DNA of 64,000 nucleotides from a virus: IMG/VR virus record IMGVR_UViG_3300036939_000021, positions 41,885-105,884 of that record; one strand, given 5' to 3'. The notes beneath the pieces are model-generated. The model was given only the letters and a program-made list of their open reading frames with translations. It did not search any database and was not told the origin of the DNA. Every line of letters begins with the position of its first letter. Positions within the stretch are counted from its first letter, which is position 1. Positions 1 through 6,772 of the stretch are shown one piece after another. The position numbers and the translations under genes were made by a program.

Positions 1-33
1 GAGAGGTTTTGAATGATTTTATTTGGCGATAGG

Positions 34-183
34 CTAGGTGATGCCTCTTGCTAGCCGTTCTAGAGTGTCGGATAGACTAGTAGCGTTTATTTCTGTTTGT
101 TTTTCTTCAAGCCACTTGAGTACTGTTGGAGTAACGGTAAGGGTGAGTTTTTGCTTAGATTCTTTATATACATTTTTTCTCAT
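34..183 (-). CDS. RHH-like DNA-binding microprotein, 49 aa
   Basis: Reading the minus strand from ATG at 183-181 to TAG at 36-34 gives a 49-residue basic protein. Its core (KLTLTVTPTVLKWLEEKQ followed by a second helix around SLSDTLERLARG) has the beta-strand, helix, helix pattern of ribbon-helix-helix (Arc/CopG-type) repressors. That assignment is by pattern, not by search. It is divergently oriented from the KilA-N gene that starts at 254, with about 70 bp between them, an arrangement typical of a repressor controlling itself and its neighbour. A second RHH gene is paired with a KilA-N gene at 60681-61679. Role inferred: transcriptional repressor of the left module. Confidence 0.6.
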   Translation of the reverse strand: MRKNVYKESKQKLTLTVTPTVLKWLEEKQTEINATSLSDTLERLARGIT

Positions 184-191
184 AAGTAGTG

Positions 192-220
192 TAATACCCG
201 TTTAAAATACGTGCTATAAT
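192..220 (+). promoter_or_regulatory. Putative promoter of the KilA-N gene
   Basis: A perfect TATAAT at 215-220 lies 33 bp before the ATG at 254. No good -35 box sits 17 bp upstream, so this promoter differs from the TTGACA family elsewhere in the window and may depend on an activator. It lies between two divergent regulatory genes. Confidence 0.4.
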
Positions 221-253
221 TAAAGAGTAACGCAAATAGAAGGATTTTGCAAG

Positions 254-973
254 ATGTCAGTTATTCAACAATGGCAGGGATCGGATATAAGATTTGAGAC
301 GCGTAAGGATGGACGTGTTTGGGGATGCCTTACAGATATGGCACAAGCAACAGGCAAACTAGTAGCCGATTATCTACGTCTTGTATCTACCCAAGATTAT
401 TTACAAGCTTTATCAGATGATATGGGAATCCCCATAGCTAACATACTTTATGCTATTCCAGGTCAAAAAACAGGAACTTGGGCTATTGATGAAGTAGTAA
501 TAGATTTTGCACAGTGGTGCAATGTAAAGTTTCGGATTTGGGTGAATCGTGTTATTCGGAGTTTGATTATAGAGAAATCAGCATCATTTTTAGATGATTC
601 TGTAGAAGAAAAAGCTTTATCGATGATTAGCAATTTAATTAATCAGATGGAAGCAAGTGTGAGTGATCCGTTAGCTGTTAGTCGTTATGGTAAGGCTATT
701 GATGTTTTGAATGTAACATTACATCGTAATCAAACGGCAATGTTAAAGGATATCAAAACTAACTCTGTTTCTGATTTCTTAGAACAACACGTAGAAGAGT
801 TTAAAGGAGAGAAGATGATAGCGAAAGACTTGTATCACAGTTATTGCCGTTTTTGCTTAAAAAATAAATATACAAAAGAGACATTAACATCTTTTGGTAA
901 ATATGTTAGTACAGTGTATGAAAAACATCGTACAAATAAAGGAGTAATTTATTTAGATATGCGGTTAAAATAA
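254..973 (+). CDS. KilA-N/BRO-type regulator
   Basis: A 239-residue protein with an N-terminal KilA-N-like domain, roughly residues 10-105 (IRFETRKDGRVWGCLTDMAQ, then GTWAIDEVVIDFAQWCNVKF and RIWVNRVIRSL). The C-terminal half is unassigned and lysine-rich. KilA-N and BRO-N domains are DNA-binding modules of phage antirepressors and regulators. The start follows AGAAGGATTTTGCAAG, with a usable AAGGA site. It is a paralogue of the protein at 60894-61679: the N-terminal third is nearly the same and the C-termini diverge. A rho-independent terminator follows at 1006. Function as regulator or antirepressor is inferred from the domain family. Confidence 0.8.
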   Translation: MSVIQQWQGSDIRFETRKDGRVWGCLTDMAQATGKLVADYLRLVSTQDYLQALSDDMGIPIANILYAIPGQKTGTWAIDEVVIDFAQWCNVKFRIWVNRVIRSLIIEKSASFLDDSVEEKALSMISNLINQMEASVSDPLAVSRYGKAIDVLNVTLHRNQTAMLKDIKTNSVSDFLEQHVEEFKGEKMIAKDLYHSYCRFCLKNKYTKETLTSFGKYVSTVYEKHRTNKGVIYLDMRLK

Positions 974-1005
974 AAATTGAAATGCGGTTTTTTGTCAAGT
1001 ATACA

Positions 1006-1038
1006 AATCTGACTTTCCCAGAGGTCAGATTTTTTTTT
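1006..1038 (+). terminator. Rho-independent terminator after the KilA-N gene
   Basis: Stem ATCTGAC (1007-1013) pairs with GTCAGAT (1024-1030) and is followed by a run of T. It separates the KilA-N gene from the promoter at 1048. Confidence 0.8.
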
Positions 1039-1047
1039 AATATTTTA

Positions 1048-1080
1048 TTGACATCTTAGATTTTTATTACCATAATAGAG
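1048..1080 (+). promoter_or_regulatory. Early promoter, TTGACAT family
   Basis: TTGACA at 1048-1053, a 17-bp spacer beginning TCTTAGATTTTTAT, and CATAAT at 1071-1076, followed by AGAGGAGTCG. This is one of at least a dozen near-identical copies in the window. It should drive the small genes starting at 1112. Confidence 0.85.
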
Positions 1081-1111
1081 GAGTCGAAAGAGAAAGCTAA
1101 GGAAAACCAAA

Positions 1112-1333
1112 ATGAGCTTATACATTAAGAATGCTGACCCTCTTTTATTTGTCTATGAGACTAGCGATCCAGAATCGGGAGAACCTGATTATCTTTTGAC
1201 TACAACTTGCCCTTGTCTGGTAGGAAAGACTTCAATAGAACAAGCGATTATTCGAGATTCGTATGTAAATGAAACGGATGAAGATGAAGAAAAAGGAATA
1301 GCTTTAGTTTCTGAATGGCTTAGAACACACTAA
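1112..1333 (+). CDS. Small acidic early protein, unknown
   Basis: A 73-residue acidic protein with a central CPC motif and an acidic stretch NETDEDEEKG near the C-terminus. I do not recognise a family. It is the first gene behind the strong promoter at 1048, and its ATG lies about 30 bp after the expected transcription start, with AAGGAAAACC as the ribosome-binding region. Position and size fit a host-modulating early gene, which is inference only. Confidence 0.65.
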   Translation: MSLYIKNADPLLFVYETSDPESGEPDYLLTTTCPCLVGKTSIEQAIIRDSYVNETDEDEEKGIALVSEWLRTH

Positions 1334-1343
1334 GAAATTTTCA

Positions 1344-1386
1344 ATAATTCCAGGGATGCATCTACTAGGACAAAACACATAACTAA
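1344..1386 (+). repeat. Leader repeat copy 1 (GCATCTACTA)
   Basis: The gap before the gene at 1396 contains GATGCATCTACTA followed by GACAAAACAC. Related sequences lie at 1664-1700 and 1983-2025, each just before a small gene. The block resembles the TTGACATCTAGTA part of the promoter family, so it may be a degenerate promoter or operator. Confidence 0.5.
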
Positions 1387-1395
1387 GGAAAAAAG

Positions 1396-1656
1396 ATGAC
1401 ATATATACCACAAAAAATAATAGTCATAGATTTATATGGATCAGGATATGCTGTCTTAATAGATGCTAAGAGAGAACATGAAAAAGTTTGGTTTTCACAT
1501 TCAGGTTTAACAGCTTGTGTAAGGAATAGACATCGAGTCAATGGGATTATAGAAAAAACAAGAATGAAAAATCCCAATATAGAGATTATTGAACACTATC
1601 ATGATGGACATAATGAATATATGCCATTAACTGAAGAAAGCAGACGTATTTTATAA
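1396..1656 (+). CDS. Small early protein, unknown
   Basis: An 86-residue protein with a hydrophobic start (IIVIDLYGSGYAVLIDA) and a histidine-rich C-terminal part. No family recognised. It follows the 1112 gene on the same strand and is preceded by a leader repeat and AAGGAAAAAAG, which decides the start. An antisense open frame over the same bases has no ribosome-binding site and is not supported. Confidence 0.6.
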   Translation: MTYIPQKIIVIDLYGSGYAVLIDAKREHEKVWFSHSGLTACVRNRHRVNGIIEKTRMKNPNIEIIEHYHDGHNEYMPLTEESRRIL

Positions 1657-1663
1657 ATTATTA

Positions 1664-1700
1664 GAATGCATATACTAAGACAAAAAACCTCACATGGAAT
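1664..1700 (+). repeat. Leader repeat copy 2 (GCATATACTA)
   Basis: GAATGCATATACTAAGACAAAA, given here in parts: GAATGCATATACTA then AGACAAAA. It is followed by CACATGGAATAATT, a copy of the dispersed GGAATAAT motif, just before the ATG at 1709. Confidence 0.5.
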
Positions 1701-1708
1701 AATTCAAA

Positions 1709-1966
1709 ATGACAACGACACAACAGACAGAACAAGATCAAGCAGAACATTACAAACGGTTATTTAACAAGTTTGCTGAAGGTGTCATAATGCTTTACAA
1801 ACAAGCACTTGTTCTAAAAACACCTGAAGCATATCGATTCTGGAACTTACGAGAAGAAAACCTCTACAAGCAAATTACAGAGAATTTGAATGAGACAGAC
1901 AAAAAGGAATTGCTCCGAATTCTGGTAATTGCTAATGAACGAGCGGTCAAAGTAATTCGTAAGTAA
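1709..1966 (+). CDS. Small helical early protein, unknown
   Basis: An 85-residue, largely helical, charged protein, probably cytoplasmic. No family recognised. It is third in the row of small early genes behind the promoter at 1048. The start codon lies a few bases after a GGAATAAT motif, whose GGA may double as the ribosome-binding site. Confidence 0.6.
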   Translation: MTTTQQTEQDQAEHYKRLFNKFAEGVIMLYKQALVLKTPEAYRFWNLREENLYKQITENLNETDKKELLRILVIANERAVKVIRK

Positions 1967-1982
1967 TTTAATAATAAAAATT

Positions 1983-2025
1983 AGGGAGCATCTACTATTA
2001 AAAGTGAACACCCAATGGAATAATC
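1983..2025 (+). repeat. Leader repeat copy 3 (GCATCTACTA)
   Basis: GGGAGCATCTACTATTAAAA followed by CACCCAATGGAATAATC. It has the same order of elements as copy 2 (GCATMTACTA, then the CAC...GGAATAAT motif), and lies immediately before the possible membrane peptide at 2026. Confidence 0.5.
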
Positions 2026-2133
2026 ATAAAATTTGCAAAATTAGCTCTAGGTTTAACTCTTACGTTTTCTATCATTGTTGGTAATATTTATATTGTTGTA
2101 AAACCTTTGATAGCTTCTGAGACTCAAAGTTAG
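2026..2133 (+). pseudogene. Possible 35-residue membrane peptide lacking a normal start codon
   Basis: From an ATA codon at 2026 an open frame runs to TAG at 2131-2133. It would encode a peptide beginning (M)KFAKLALGLTLTFSIIVG, a basic start followed by a hydrophobic span, like a small membrane protein or signal peptide. The position corresponds to where the previous gene has its ATG after the same leader repeat. Either ATA is used as a rare start or the ATG was lost and this is a decaying gene. No ATG, GTG or TTG exists upstream in frame before a stop. Confidence 0.35.
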
Positions 2134-2218
2134 TGTAAAAAAGAAAAATCTAGTCCTTGTCCTGGTATGGGTAGGAGAGAGTACAATAGAATGATGTTTT
2201 CTTTTTCTTAGCTACCAC

Positions 2219-2251
2219 AGTCTGACTTTTTATCAGGTCAGACTTTTTTTG
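2219..2251 (+). terminator. Rho-independent terminator of the small early gene row
   Basis: AGTCTGAC (2219-2226) pairs with GTCAGACT (2237-2244), followed by a T run. The stem sequence is nearly the same as the terminator at 1006, suggesting the two derive from one another. Confidence 0.8.
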
Positions 2252-2440
2252 TTTTAAATATTTTAATATTTTACTAATTTAGACTTTTCTAGAAGCCTCA
2301 ATAATATTGGATAAGGGAATAGGTCATTTTCTTTATTTTTAAGGCTCTAGAGCCATTCTAGAGGGCACCTAGAAGATTAGAAAAGTCTGCTAGCTTTCGA
2401 GATTTTTCGAAATTTATATATTTTCTAATAAAACAAAACA

Positions 2441-2465
2441 AAAAAAAATGGGGGATAGCTCCCCC
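2441..2465 (-). terminator. Terminator of the 2472-2825 gene
   Basis: On the minus strand GGGGGA, four-base loop, TCCCCC followed by a long T run, six bases after the stop of the 2472-2825 gene. Confidence 0.85.
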
Positions 2466-2471
2466 AAGTCT

Positions 2472-2825
2472 TTATTCTTTTGTTTCCATCCAGTCTGCTA
2501 GTTTGGCTTTTCCTCCTTTTTTAATTATTCTCGTGTATTCTTTGTATTTTTCTTTGTCAGCTTTGCAAATTTCGGTCAAGTCTTTCAGAGTCATTTTAGA
2601 GAAGTTTGTCGGTTTTTCTGGAGGACTTTCTATAGGAATAATTTCTTGTTTTGGTTCTGGTTTTTTGATGATTTCTTTTGGCTTTTCTTCTGGTGTGTAG
2701 GGCTTGACTGGTGGACAGTAAGTAGCCATCCAGGTTATGTGAGAGTGGTAGAAAGCATGAGCGATGATTCCAGAGAATCCTATGATTGCAATAGACTCGA
2801 TTGCTGAGGTGAGAAGTGCTTGCAT
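2472..2825 (-). CDS. Membrane-anchored protein with SAP/Rho-N-like C-terminus
   Basis: A 117-residue protein in three parts. Residues about 5-28 form one hydrophobic segment (SIAIIGFSGIIAHAF). Residues 38-72 are a proline- and lysine-rich linker. Residues about 78-115 (MTLKDLTEICKADKEKYKEY, then GGKAKLADWM) look like the Rho-N/SAP-type helical module found in DNA-end and nucleic-acid proteins. The layout suggests a membrane-tethered nucleic-acid binder, which is inference. It has its own early promoter at 2915-2943 and its own terminator. Confidence 0.65.
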   Translation of the reverse strand: MQALLTSAIESIAIIGFSGIIAHAFYHSHITWMATYCPPVKPYTPEEKPKEIIKKPEPKQEIIPIESPPEKPTNFSKMTLKDLTEICKADKEKYKEYTRIIKKGGKAKLADWMETKE

Positions 2826-2914
2826 TGTCTATTTCCTTAGATTTTCTTAGCTAGGCGATTTAGAGAGGTTTTAGAGCTTTTTGAGGCGTCGCTCTTTTTC
2901 TTCCCTACTCTTCT

Positions 2915-2943
2915 ATTTTATTAATAAAAATCTAAGATGTCAA
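2915..2943 (-). promoter_or_regulatory. Early promoter (minus), TTGACAT family
   Basis: On the minus strand TTGACA (2943-2938), 17-bp spacer TCTTAGATTTTTATTAA, TAAAAT (2920-2915), then AGAAGAGTAG. It drives the gene ending at 2472. Confidence 0.85.
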
Positions 2944-3028
2944 TAAATATAATATAAAGTTTTTATGAATAATTTTTTTTAAACTAATAGATTCACGATA
3001 AGATATTAAAAATAGATTTGATGAATAA

Positions 3029-3775
3029 ATGGTTGAATTATTAAAAGATCCATATTTTCGAGTACAACTAGATAAAGATGCAAGTTCACCTAATCCGGAA
3101 GCTGCGATATGGAATGCACAACATATTTGTGTAGCTGAGAAAGATTCTTATCATGATCAGCTACCTTTAGAACCTGGAAAAGCAATAATAAAACATCAAT
3201 TAGAAGGTGGAAAGGGTCACTATTCAGTAGCTGCTTTTGCTTTTGCAAAAATAGATTTTTATGGTTTCTCGCATGATGCTATTATGCAGATGAGAACTCA
3301 TCACACTAGTGGTAGTGATGTAAGATTTCTAGTACAAAGTTCTCGTTATACTTCTCAGAGATTTATAGATGTAGCTGAAGGAAAACTAAAACCAGAGGAA
3401 GTATTTTATTGGCGTCCTTTAGGAAAATATACAAGTCGTAATGGTTGGTATGAAAATAGTGATTTAGTACAGAATATTTTTTATGAGCAATGTAGAGAAA
3501 ATTGTAAAGTCTATGCTGATTTAGTTTTAGAGTACAATCAACCTTATGAACAGGCAAGAAACGTACTTTCACAAGGAATACGACAAGATTTCACAATAGC
3601 AGCAACGTTAAAAGGATTTTGGCATTTACTCGATCAAAGAACAAAAAAAGATTCTCAACTAGAAATTCAAACTTTAGCAGAAATGTTACAGCAAGAATTA
3701 GAAAAATGGTGTCCTACACTTTCTTATTGGTACAGAGAGAATCATATTAAAAAATCTAAGAAATTATTACCTTAA
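3029..3775 (+). CDS. thyX: Flavin-dependent thymidylate synthase
   Basis: A 248-residue ThyX. It makes dTMP from dUMP using methylene-tetrahydrofolate and reduced FAD, in the cytoplasm. The ThyX signature region is visible at residues 89-112: RTHHTSG, then QSSRYTSQR, corresponding to the family's R-H-R...S...RY motif. Length fits the family (about 220-250). It lies six bases before the dCTP deaminase gene, so the two form a nucleotide-supply operon feeding phage DNA synthesis. No recognisable TTGACAT promoter precedes it; a short A/T-rich leader does. Confidence 0.92.
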   Translation: MVELLKDPYFRVQLDKDASSPNPEAAIWNAQHICVAEKDSYHDQLPLEPGKAIIKHQLEGGKGHYSVAAFAFAKIDFYGFSHDAIMQMRTHHTSGSDVRFLVQSSRYTSQRFIDVAEGKLKPEEVFYWRPLGKYTSRNGWYENSDLVQNIFYEQCRENCKVYADLVLEYNQPYEQARNVLSQGIRQDFTIAATLKGFWHLLDQRTKKDSQLEIQTLAEMLQQELEKWCPTLSYWYRENHIKKSKKLLP

Positions 3776-3781
3776 AACAAG

Positions 3782-4312
3782 ATGACTATATTAGTTGACT
3801 GGCAGATAAGACAAGAAGCCTTACGAAATAATTTAGTAGTGCCTTTTGATGAGGAGATGCTCAATCCTTGTTCTATTGATGTGAGAGTAGGACATACAGC
3901 AAAACTTCGGATAGTTGGAGGATGGCAAGATATAGAATTAGCACATTATGGGGAAACATTTCCTTATATGCTTTATCCAGGAGATAGAGTTTTAATAGCT
4001 AGTTTAGAGACTTATAATTTTTCTGAAAATTTAGCTGGACAGTTTAAATTAAAATCTAGTCGAGGTAGAGAATGGTATGAACATTTAGAAGCGGGATGGA
4101 TAGATCCAGGATGGCACGGAAGTAAATTAACAATGGAAATTATTGCAATGGATGTATCACCATTGCCTTTATATCCAGGTTTAAGAATGGGTCAAATAAT
4201 ATTTTTTAAATTAGATGAAATACCAGAGAAATCTTATAGTGTGACTGGAAAGTATAATAATGATGTAACGGTACAAGAGAGTAAAGATAATATTTTTAGT
4301 ATAAAATATTGA
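3782..4312 (+). CDS. dcd: dCTP deaminase
   Basis: A 176-residue trimeric dUTPase-fold enzyme that converts dCTP to dUTP. Visible landmarks: NPCSIDVRVG (28-37), the nucleotide-binding KSSRGR (91-96), AGWIDPGWHG (104-113) and the glutamate of TMEI (119). Its product dUTP must be hydrolysed to dUMP before ThyX can use it. No separate dUTPase is seen in the window, so either the host supplies it or this protein is a bifunctional deaminase/diphosphatase. It is adjacent to thyX and probably co-transcribed. Confidence 0.9.
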   Translation: MTILVDWQIRQEALRNNLVVPFDEEMLNPCSIDVRVGHTAKLRIVGGWQDIELAHYGETFPYMLYPGDRVLIASLETYNFSENLAGQFKLKSSRGREWYEHLEAGWIDPGWHGSKLTMEIIAMDVSPLPLYPGLRMGQIIFFKLDEIPEKSYSVTGKYNNDVTVQESKDNIFSIKY

Positions 4313-4567
4313 TTATATTTTCTCTAACTCTTCTTCTAAATCTAATAAAGTTCCCCAAGTTCTAGCATTTAACACACCGGAATCGTAAAGCATTTTTATA
4401 ATCCTGGCTGTTTGTTTGCTGAGTTCTTGGGGATTATTTTCTTTAAGTGCTTCGGGAAAAGGTAAGAAATCCTCAAAAGTTGCATTCTCACCTGCCAACA
4501 TTAGAGCAACTTTTGCTATCGACTTTGCATTAATATTTGCGTTAAGTCTCTCTAATTTTCCTATTTC
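4313..4567 (-). CDS. Tail assembly chaperone extension, made by probable -1 frameshift
   Basis: The ATG-started frame would begin at 4501, but the same frame stays open well upstream of any start codon and encodes plausible protein there (EIGKLERLNANINAKSIAKV before the internal Met). It overlaps the end of the 4561-5394 gene in the -1 frame. At the junction, in the zero frame, lies C_TTA_AAG (4573-4567), a heptamer of the N_UUA_AAN slippery type. A -1 slip there would fuse the first 276 residues of the upstream protein to these 84, giving about 360. This matches lambda G/G-T tail chaperones. The C-terminal part reads FEDFLPFPEAL and ends in a charged helix. Confidence 0.6.
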   Translation of the reverse strand, partial: EIGKLERLNANINAKSIAKVALMLAGENATFEDFLPFPEALKENNPQELSKQTARIIKMLYDSGVLNARTWGTLLDLEEELEKI

Positions 4568-5394
4568 TTTAAGCGTTTCCCTGATGATGTGACAGGGACA
4601 TCTATGATAGATTCTTCTGTGGAAGATTGGATCGCTAATATTTCTGGCTGTAAGTTTGTAGTATCCGGTTCTGTAAAATTCTTGTTGCTCTCTGACGGAA
4701 TCGCGATAACTTCGTAACCGTTCAAGTATTGTTTTTTTTCCTGTGGAACTGTATCATCTACCGATTCCCATTCTCTCTCCTCAGCTAGAGCAAAACCAGC
4801 TAGTTCTCGAATATCAGACATAGGAAGTTTAGAAATTATTCTATTAAAAATCGCAATACGTTTTTCAGAACTTAACCACTGTTCCTCAGGAATTGCTAAT
4901 AATTCTGATGTTTCTTTAGGTTCTAGGGATAATCTGTAAGTTTTATTTATTTTAGTAAGATTTTCTACAAGCCATTGTGAATCTAGACGGCTAGAAAGAA
5001 TCATTAAAGCTACTGCTTTAGTTTGTATAGTATTTATTTTTTCAGGATTATTTTGTTGAGAAAGTACAGTCATATGCTCTTTAAATTTTATCGAGAATGA
5101 CATGAGCTTCAGTTGTTCATTCTCATCAGCTATTACTTTATTTTCTAAAATTTTTGAAATAAAACTTAAAGCTTCTTCTAGCGGTATATTTTCTTTTTCT
5201 GATACTGCTATTGCAAACTTTTCAATAGCATCGAGTTTTTGGAGTTCATGACCTCTAACTTTATCAGCCATGTATTCTGTTTCTTCTACTGTGAGACTTC
5301 CCATTTTTGCTAGAGGAAAGGGGAAAGAACCAACAGGGTAAAGAGAAGAGAAAACACTGGAATCATTCATACAAAAGTAATATAAATTGTTCAA
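4561..5394 (-). CDS. Tail assembly chaperone (gpG-like)
   Basis: A 277-residue, mostly helical, acidic protein. The middle (VALMILSSRLDSQWLVENLT) and the later helix (DIRELAGFALAEEREW) resemble phage tail assembly chaperones, which coat the tape measure during tail-tube polymerisation. Sequence similarity is only by eye; the better argument is the -1 frame continuation at its end (see 4313). Start alternatives are the Met at residue 9 or 31. No early-type promoter is seen upstream. Its tape measure client is far away, at 36441. Confidence 0.5.
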   Translation of the reverse strand: MNNLYYFCMNDSSVFSSLYPVGSFPFPLAKMGSLTVEETEYMADKVRGHELQKLDAIEKFAIAVSEKENIPLEEALSFISKILENKVIADENEQLKLMSFSIKFKEHMTVLSQQNNPEKINTIQTKAVALMILSSRLDSQWLVENLTKINKTYRLSLEPKETSELLAIPEEQWLSSEKRIAIFNRIISKLPMSDIRELAGFALAEEREWESVDDTVPQEKKQYLNGYEVIAIPSESNKNFTEPDTTNLQPEILAIQSSTEESIIDVPVTSSGKRLKK

Positions 5395-5463
5395 TATATT
5401 AATTTAACACATATAGAAGTTAAAAATATTAAAATAAAGATTTTATAAATTTTTTAATAGATA

Positions 5464-5500
5464 TTGACAGCATATTAGATTTTAGCTATTATAGAGAAGT
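5464..5500 (+). promoter_or_regulatory. Early promoter, TTGACAT family
   Basis: TTGACA at 5464-5469, 17-bp spacer, TATTAT at 5487-5492, then AGAGAAGTCG. It drives the 5524 gene. Confidence 0.85.
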
Positions 5501-5523
5501 CGAGCTAAGAGAAGCAAAGAAAA

Positions 5524-5745
5524 ATGAAATTAACTTACTGGGTAGCTGTCAATAAGCAGGATGCTTCTTGCTATAATCTTCGAGCTAAAACTAAGAAACG
5601 GGTTTTAGAATTAATAAAACTTTCAGGGCATGATGATGAACACTATGGAACACCGAAAAAAGTAGAAATAGAGTATGATGATGGATTTGATTTATTAACA
5701 CAAGCTTTAGGAGAAGGAGGACTAAGCTATTTAGAAGAAGATTAA
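5524..5745 (+). CDS. Small early protein, unknown
   Basis: A 73-residue protein: a basic N-terminal half (LRAKTKKRVLELI) and an acidic C-terminal half (IEYDDGFDLL, GEGG). The mixed-charge pattern is common among small phage early proteins; I cannot name a function. It is a monocistronic unit between its own promoter at 5464 and a bidirectional terminator at 5757. Confidence 0.7.
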   Translation: MKLTYWVAVNKQDASCYNLRAKTKKRVLELIKLSGHDDEHYGTPKKVEIEYDDGFDLLTQALGEGGLSYLEED

Positions 5746-5756
5746 GATGATTAAAA

Positions 5757-5797
5757 AACAAAAAATCTCTTAGATAGCTCTAAGAGATTTTTTGTTT
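5757..5797. terminator. Bidirectional terminator
   Basis: AAAAATCTCTTAGA pairs with TCTAAGAGATTTTT around a four-base loop. It separates the converging 5524 gene and the minus-strand gene ending at 5815. Confidence 0.85.
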
Positions 5798-5814
5798 AAT
5801 AGTTTCATATGGAA

Positions 5815-6084
5815 TCATTCATTTAGTTTTTCAAAATAAACTTTAATATTATTGTTTATATCACATAATCGAGCATATGTTTCTACTTGTAGTTCTTTTG
5901 GTACAAGTAATCTACGACCATCTTTAATTAATTCTGAGCCGTAAAATAAACGTTGTGGATTTTTAGTAAAAAAGAGAGCGCAACCACAAGTTACATGATT
6001 TTCAAAAAGTTTACAATTTATTAATATTATTGTTTGTCCTTTAGAAGCTAAATAATTATAGAAATTATTATCCATATTAAACAA
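5815..6084 (-). CDS. Hypothetical protein
   Basis: An 89-residue protein with a central cysteine pair (VTCGCALFF). No family recognised. Its start overlaps the end of the tail-tube-like gene at 6077-6772 by eight bases, so it is translated from the same late operon and may be a tail accessory protein. Confidence 0.55.
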   Translation of the reverse strand: MFNMDNNFYNYLASKGQTIILINCKLFENHVTCGCALFFTKNPQRLFYGSELIKDGRRLLVPKELQVETYARLCDINNNIKVYFEKLNE

Positions 6085-6772
6085 TATTTAAGGAGTTGTA
6101 AGTATTAGGTTGAACTCTTGCATCAATACGGAAACTCCTCAAACTTTGCATATTTGCGGTAGGACTACAACTAGTAACTATAGCAGCACCACGTTTATAA
6201 TTACCATCCGGATAAGTATGTAAAAACCAAAATTCGTGATTTCTAAAACTTAAATCTTCGCATAGTTTTATAAGTAAAGCCCCACCAACATCACCGTAAA
6301 TTTCAATAAGGTCTATATTTATTTTTTTAGAATTAAAAGTTTGTTTTTCTTCTCGTTCTGCTCCATGAGATACATTACTGGTATCAGTTGTTTGTATTTC
6401 TGGACTAATTATAAAATTTTTACATCCTGCCACTAACCATAAAGCCTGAGTAGTAGAGGTTGTATTTATTGGAATAATAACTCCACTAGATTGATCTAAA
6501 ATGCTTACTGGTGTTGATGTTGTAGTTAAATTAACATCTTCAGCAATTTCTATGATTATTCCATTGAATATTAATTGTGTTTCTGCTGTTAAATATGTTT
6601 CTAAATTTGATTTTAAAAATATTATTCCAGGATTAGTATTACTATTAAATTCTTGAGTTACGGTAATATTGTGATTTTTAGGTATTCTAACGCCAAGAGG
6701 CAAGAGAGCTATACGCAATCTTGCCCCTAATGTAGTTTTTCGAGTAGATGGGTAAGTATGGGATTTAGCCAT
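6077..6772 (-). CDS. Tail-tube-like protein, paralogue 2
   Basis: A 231-residue protein that shares its N-terminus (MAK...STRKTTLGARLRIALLPLG) and overall domain course with the neighbour at 6772-7542, including a conserved IYGDVGGALL segment. The pair looks like a duplication of the major tail tube subunit, with this copy diverged, as in phages with a tail-tube decoration or terminator paralogue. Its ATG overlaps the stop of the first copy. Which copy builds the tube is not decidable from sequence alone; the first copy, nearest the promoter, is the better candidate. Confidence 0.6.
   Translation of the reverse strand: MAKSHTYPSTRKTTLGARLRIALLPLGVRIPKNHNITVTQEFNSNTNPGIIFLKSNLETYLTAETQLIFNGIIIEIAEDVNLTTTSTPVSILDQSSGVIIPINTTSTTQALWLVAGCKNFIISPEIQTTDTSNVSHGAEREEKQTFNSKKINIDLIEIYGDVGGALLIKLCEDLSFRNHEFWFLHTYPDGNYKRGAAIVTSCSPTANMQSLRSFRIDARVQPNTYNSLNIV

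Larger units (their letters stand above)
2134..2471. other. Gene-free stretch with palindromes and two terminators
   Basis: No open frame worth calling. It holds a plus-strand terminator (2219-2251), an 11-bp inverted repeat AGACTTTTCTA (2281-2291) with TAGAAAAGTCT (2375-2385), a perfect 12-bp palindrome GGCTCTAGAGCC (about 2343-2354) between those arms, and a minus-strand terminator (2441-2465). The nested symmetry suggests an operator or a small structured RNA. Confidence 0.5.
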
